Assembly: GCA_946222625.1 (NCBI GenBank)
Contig: CAMILJ010000104.1
Coordinates: 1-7,061, forward strand
Direction: 5' to 3'
Length of the DNA stretch: 7,061 nt
Source of the DNA: an uncultured Corynebacterium sp.
GTDB lineage: Bacteria; Actinomycetota; Actinomycetes; Mycobacteriales; Mycobacteriaceae
Shown here piece after piece: positions 5,717 to 7,061 of this stretch. A model generated the notes under the pieces. It was not told where the DNA came from. It saw only the letters and a program-made list of their open reading frames with translations, and did not search any database. Each line of letters begins with the position of its first letter. Position 1 is the first letter of the stretch. The position numbers were made by a program, and so were the translations under genes.

Positions 5717-6553
5717 ATGGCTTATTCTGGCCCCTTCCGCTACGGCGACCGCGTGCAGCTCACGGATGCCAAGCGGCGTCATTACACCATCGTCCTCGAG
5801 GAGGGTGGCCAGTTCCATTCGCACAAGGGCATCATCAACCACGATGACATCGTCGGCATGGATGAGGGCTCCGTCATCGATTCGACGCTGGGCAGCTCCT
5901 TCCTCTTGTTCCGCCACCTCATGGTGGATCACGTCCTATCCATGCCGCGCGGTGCCGCGGTGATCTATCCCAAGGACTCCGCGCAGATCTTGGTCGAGGG
6001 CGATATCTTCATGGGCGCACGCGTACTCGAGGCAGGCGCCGGTTCCGGTGCACTCTCGATGACTCTCTTGCGCGCTGTGGGGCCAGAAGGCCACGTTTTC
6101 TCCTATGAGGTGCGCGATGACCACTTGGAATACGCCGTGGATAACGTCGCCGAATACTTTGGCAAGCAGCCCGAATGGTGGAGCCCGCGTTTAGGGGACT
6201 TGGCCGATGTGACCGTCGAGGAGCTGGGCGGCCCCGTGGACCGCGTCATCTTGGACATGCTCGAACCCTGGGAGCACCTCGAGAAGGTGCGCGACATCCT
6301 CATCCCGGGCGGCGTTTTCATGACCTACGTGGCCACAGTGCCACAGCTGATGAAGGTGATGGAGGGAATCCGCGAGCTCAAGTGCTTTACGGAGCCGCGC
6401 GCCTGGGAGTCCCTCGTACGTGAATGGAAGGTGGAAGGTTTGGCCACCCGCCCGGAGCACCGCATGAACGCGCACACCGCGTTTCTGATCTGGACGCGCC
6501 GGCTTGCCGACGGTGTCACTCCGCCCCGCCCGCAGCGCCGCGCCCGAAAGTAA
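5717..6553 (+). CDS. trmI: tRNA (adenine-58-N1)-methyltransferase TrmI
   Basis: The predicted enzyme transfers a methyl group from S-adenosylmethionine to N1 of A58 in the T-loop of tRNAs, stabilising the tRNA fold; TrmI is a homotetramer. The 278-aa product matches the usual length (M. tuberculosis Rv2118c is about 280). It has the small N-terminal beta domain (GPFRYGDRVQLTDAKRRHY) and the Rossmann methyltransferase domain: motif I VLEAGAGSGAL (103-113), an acidic residue for the ribose at E131 in SYEVRDD, and DMLEPWEHL (D180), which matches the DxxxPW motif of TrmI. FMTYVATVPQL and TEPRAWESL are also characteristic, and the basic tail ends PQRRARK. It starts 36 nt after the aminopeptidase gene and ends 44 nt before the ARC gene, the trmI-ARC/Mpa adjacency common in Actinobacteria. 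The start is supported by the family-like N-terminus MAYSGPF. Confidence 0.95.
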   Translation: MAYSGPFRYGDRVQLTDAKRRHYTIVLEEGGQFHSHKGIINHDDIVGMDEGSVIDSTLGSSFLLFRHLMVDHVLSMPRGAAVIYPKDSAQILVEGDIFMGARVLEAGAGSGALSMTLLRAVGPEGHVFSYEVRDDHLEYAVDNVAEYFGKQPEWWSPRLGDLADVTVEELGGPVDRVILDMLEPWEHLEKVRDILIPGGVFMTYVATVPQLMKVMEGIRELKCFTEPRAWESLVREWKVEGLATRPEHRMNAHTAFLIWTRRLADGVTPPRPQRRARK

Positions 6554-6584
6554 ACCCTCACGCTAAACGTGGCGCACTGCGCGC

Positions 6585-6590
6585 TAGGGT
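6585..6590 (+). promoter_or_regulatory. Candidate -10 element of the ARC gene (leaderless start)
   Basis: TAGGGT, preceded by GCGC, is a good corynebacterial -10 hexamer and ends 7 nt before the ATG at 6598. No Shine-Dalgarno sequence is present, so the mRNA probably begins at the start codon. No clear -35 hexamer is seen. A small inverted repeat (CACG 6559-6562, CGTG 6568-6571) lies upstream in the 44-bp spacer. Confidence 0.55.
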
Positions 6591-6597
6591 GGACTCT

Positions 6598-7061
6598 ATG
6601 AACGATGCCACTCATTCCCAGGAACTTGGCCAGCAGCGCCGCCAGATAGAACAACTGGCTGAGCGCAATGCCAAGCTTGCTGCCCTGTTGAAGGATGCGC
6701 GCACGAAGCTTCAGCAGATGCTCGCCGAGGTGGACGCTCTTGCAGAGCCCGCCTCCACGTACGGCGTCTTTCTTGGCTATTCCGGGCGCCCACACGATTC
6801 GCGCCGCGACGCTGAGGTATACACCAACGGCCGCGCCATGCGGGTGAAGATTTCCCCCAACCTAGAGCCGGGCTCCTTGCAAGTCGGGCAGCAGGTGCGC
6901 TTGGGCGAAGGTTTCGTGGTGGTAGAAGGCTGTGCCCCGGTGAATACCGGCGCGCTAGCTACACTCCAGGAGCGCCTAGGAACCGACCGCGCGGTGGTCA
7001 TCAATTCCGCGGGCGAAGAGCGGTACTGCTCGGCACGGTGCTGCGCGATGCCGCTCGTGCC
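6598..7061 (+). CDS. arc: Proteasome-associated AAA ATPase (ARC / Mpa), N-terminal part, possible frameshift at its end
   Basis: Partial gene running off the right edge; the AAA ATPase domain is outside the window. ARC/Mpa is a hexameric ring ATPase that binds Pup-tagged proteins through an N-terminal coiled coil and unfolds them; many corynebacteria keep it without a 20S proteasome. Residues 8-50 form a heptad-like coiled coil (I17, L20, L27, L31, L38, V45, L48). From residue 51 the OB-fold region begins: PASTYGVFLGY, EVYTNGRAMRVKISPNLEPG, GQQVRLGEGFVVVEG, then RAVVINSAGEER. The order and motifs match M. tuberculosis Mpa (PPSGYGVLL, TSGRKMRL, DEERVV). After R142 the frame yields cysteine-rich YCSARCCAMPLV, unlike the family, whereas another frame gives LLGTVLRDAARA. 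One lost G at 7022-7023 would restore EERVLLGTV. The start ATG follows a TAGGGT -10 element by 7 nt. In mycobacteria the gene is called mpa. Confidence 0.88.
   Translation, partial: MNDATHSQELGQQRRQIEQLAERNAKLAALLKDARTKLQQMLAEVDALAEPASTYGVFLGYSGRPHDSRRDAEVYTNGRAMRVKISPNLEPGSLQVGQQVRLGEGFVVVEGCAPVNTGALATLQERLGTDRAVVINSAGEERYCSARCCAMPLV

Noticed and set aside
1..7061. CRISPR arrays, insertion sequences, tRNA or rRNA genes
   Set aside because: No regularly spaced repeats, transposase motifs, terminal inverted repeats or cloverleaf/rRNA-like sequence were seen on either strand.

Overview
The window looks like a chromosomal segment of a Corynebacterium (Actinobacteria; roughly 60% GC by eye). Four things point there: (i) the ARC/Mpa-type AAA ATPase gene sits directly downstream of the tRNA m1A58 methyltransferase trmI, as in the mycobacterial/corynebacterial pupylation neighbourhood; (ii) a RecB-like Fe-S nuclease gene and an M18 aminopeptidase gene lie beside them, also typical of this locus; (iii) several genes have a corynebacterial-style TA(A/G)G-type -10 element only 7-10 nt before the start codon and no Shine-Dalgarno sequence, suggesting leaderless mRNAs; (iv) a CRP/GlxR-like palindrome lies upstream of a C4-dicarboxylate transporter gene. 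The species cannot be fixed from the sequence.

Layout, left to right. 1-176: 3' end of aspA (aspartate ammonia-lyase), then a strong hairpin terminator. 177-486: a 310-bp gene-free regulatory region with a perfect 12-bp palindrome, a GlxR-like site, a possible -10 element and the ribosome binding site of dcuA. 487-1794: dcuA, a DcuA-type C4-dicarboxylate antiporter. 1857-3524: fhs, formate-tetrahydrofolate ligase. 3538-4341 (minus strand): a small PD-(D/E)XK nuclease with a four-cysteine Fe-S signature, convergent with fhs and divergent from the next gene. 4418-5680: M18 aminopeptidase. 5717-6553: trmI. 6598-end: 5' part of the ARC/Mpa ATPase gene.

The left half reads as a small metabolic group suited to low oxygen: AspA turns aspartate into fumarate and ammonia, DcuA can exchange aspartate or fumarate for succinate, and Fhs captures formate (a fermentation product) as 10-formyl-THF. 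The right half is housekeeping: nuclease, peptidase, tRNA methylation and the Pup-linked ATPase. I see no mobile element, CRISPR array, tRNA or rRNA. No novel multi-gene system is evident. The best leads are a probable single-base frameshift in the ARC gene near the window's right edge, a GlxR-like site placed for class-I activation of dcuA, a strong inverted repeat around the fhs start codon, and the repeated leaderless-promoter layout.
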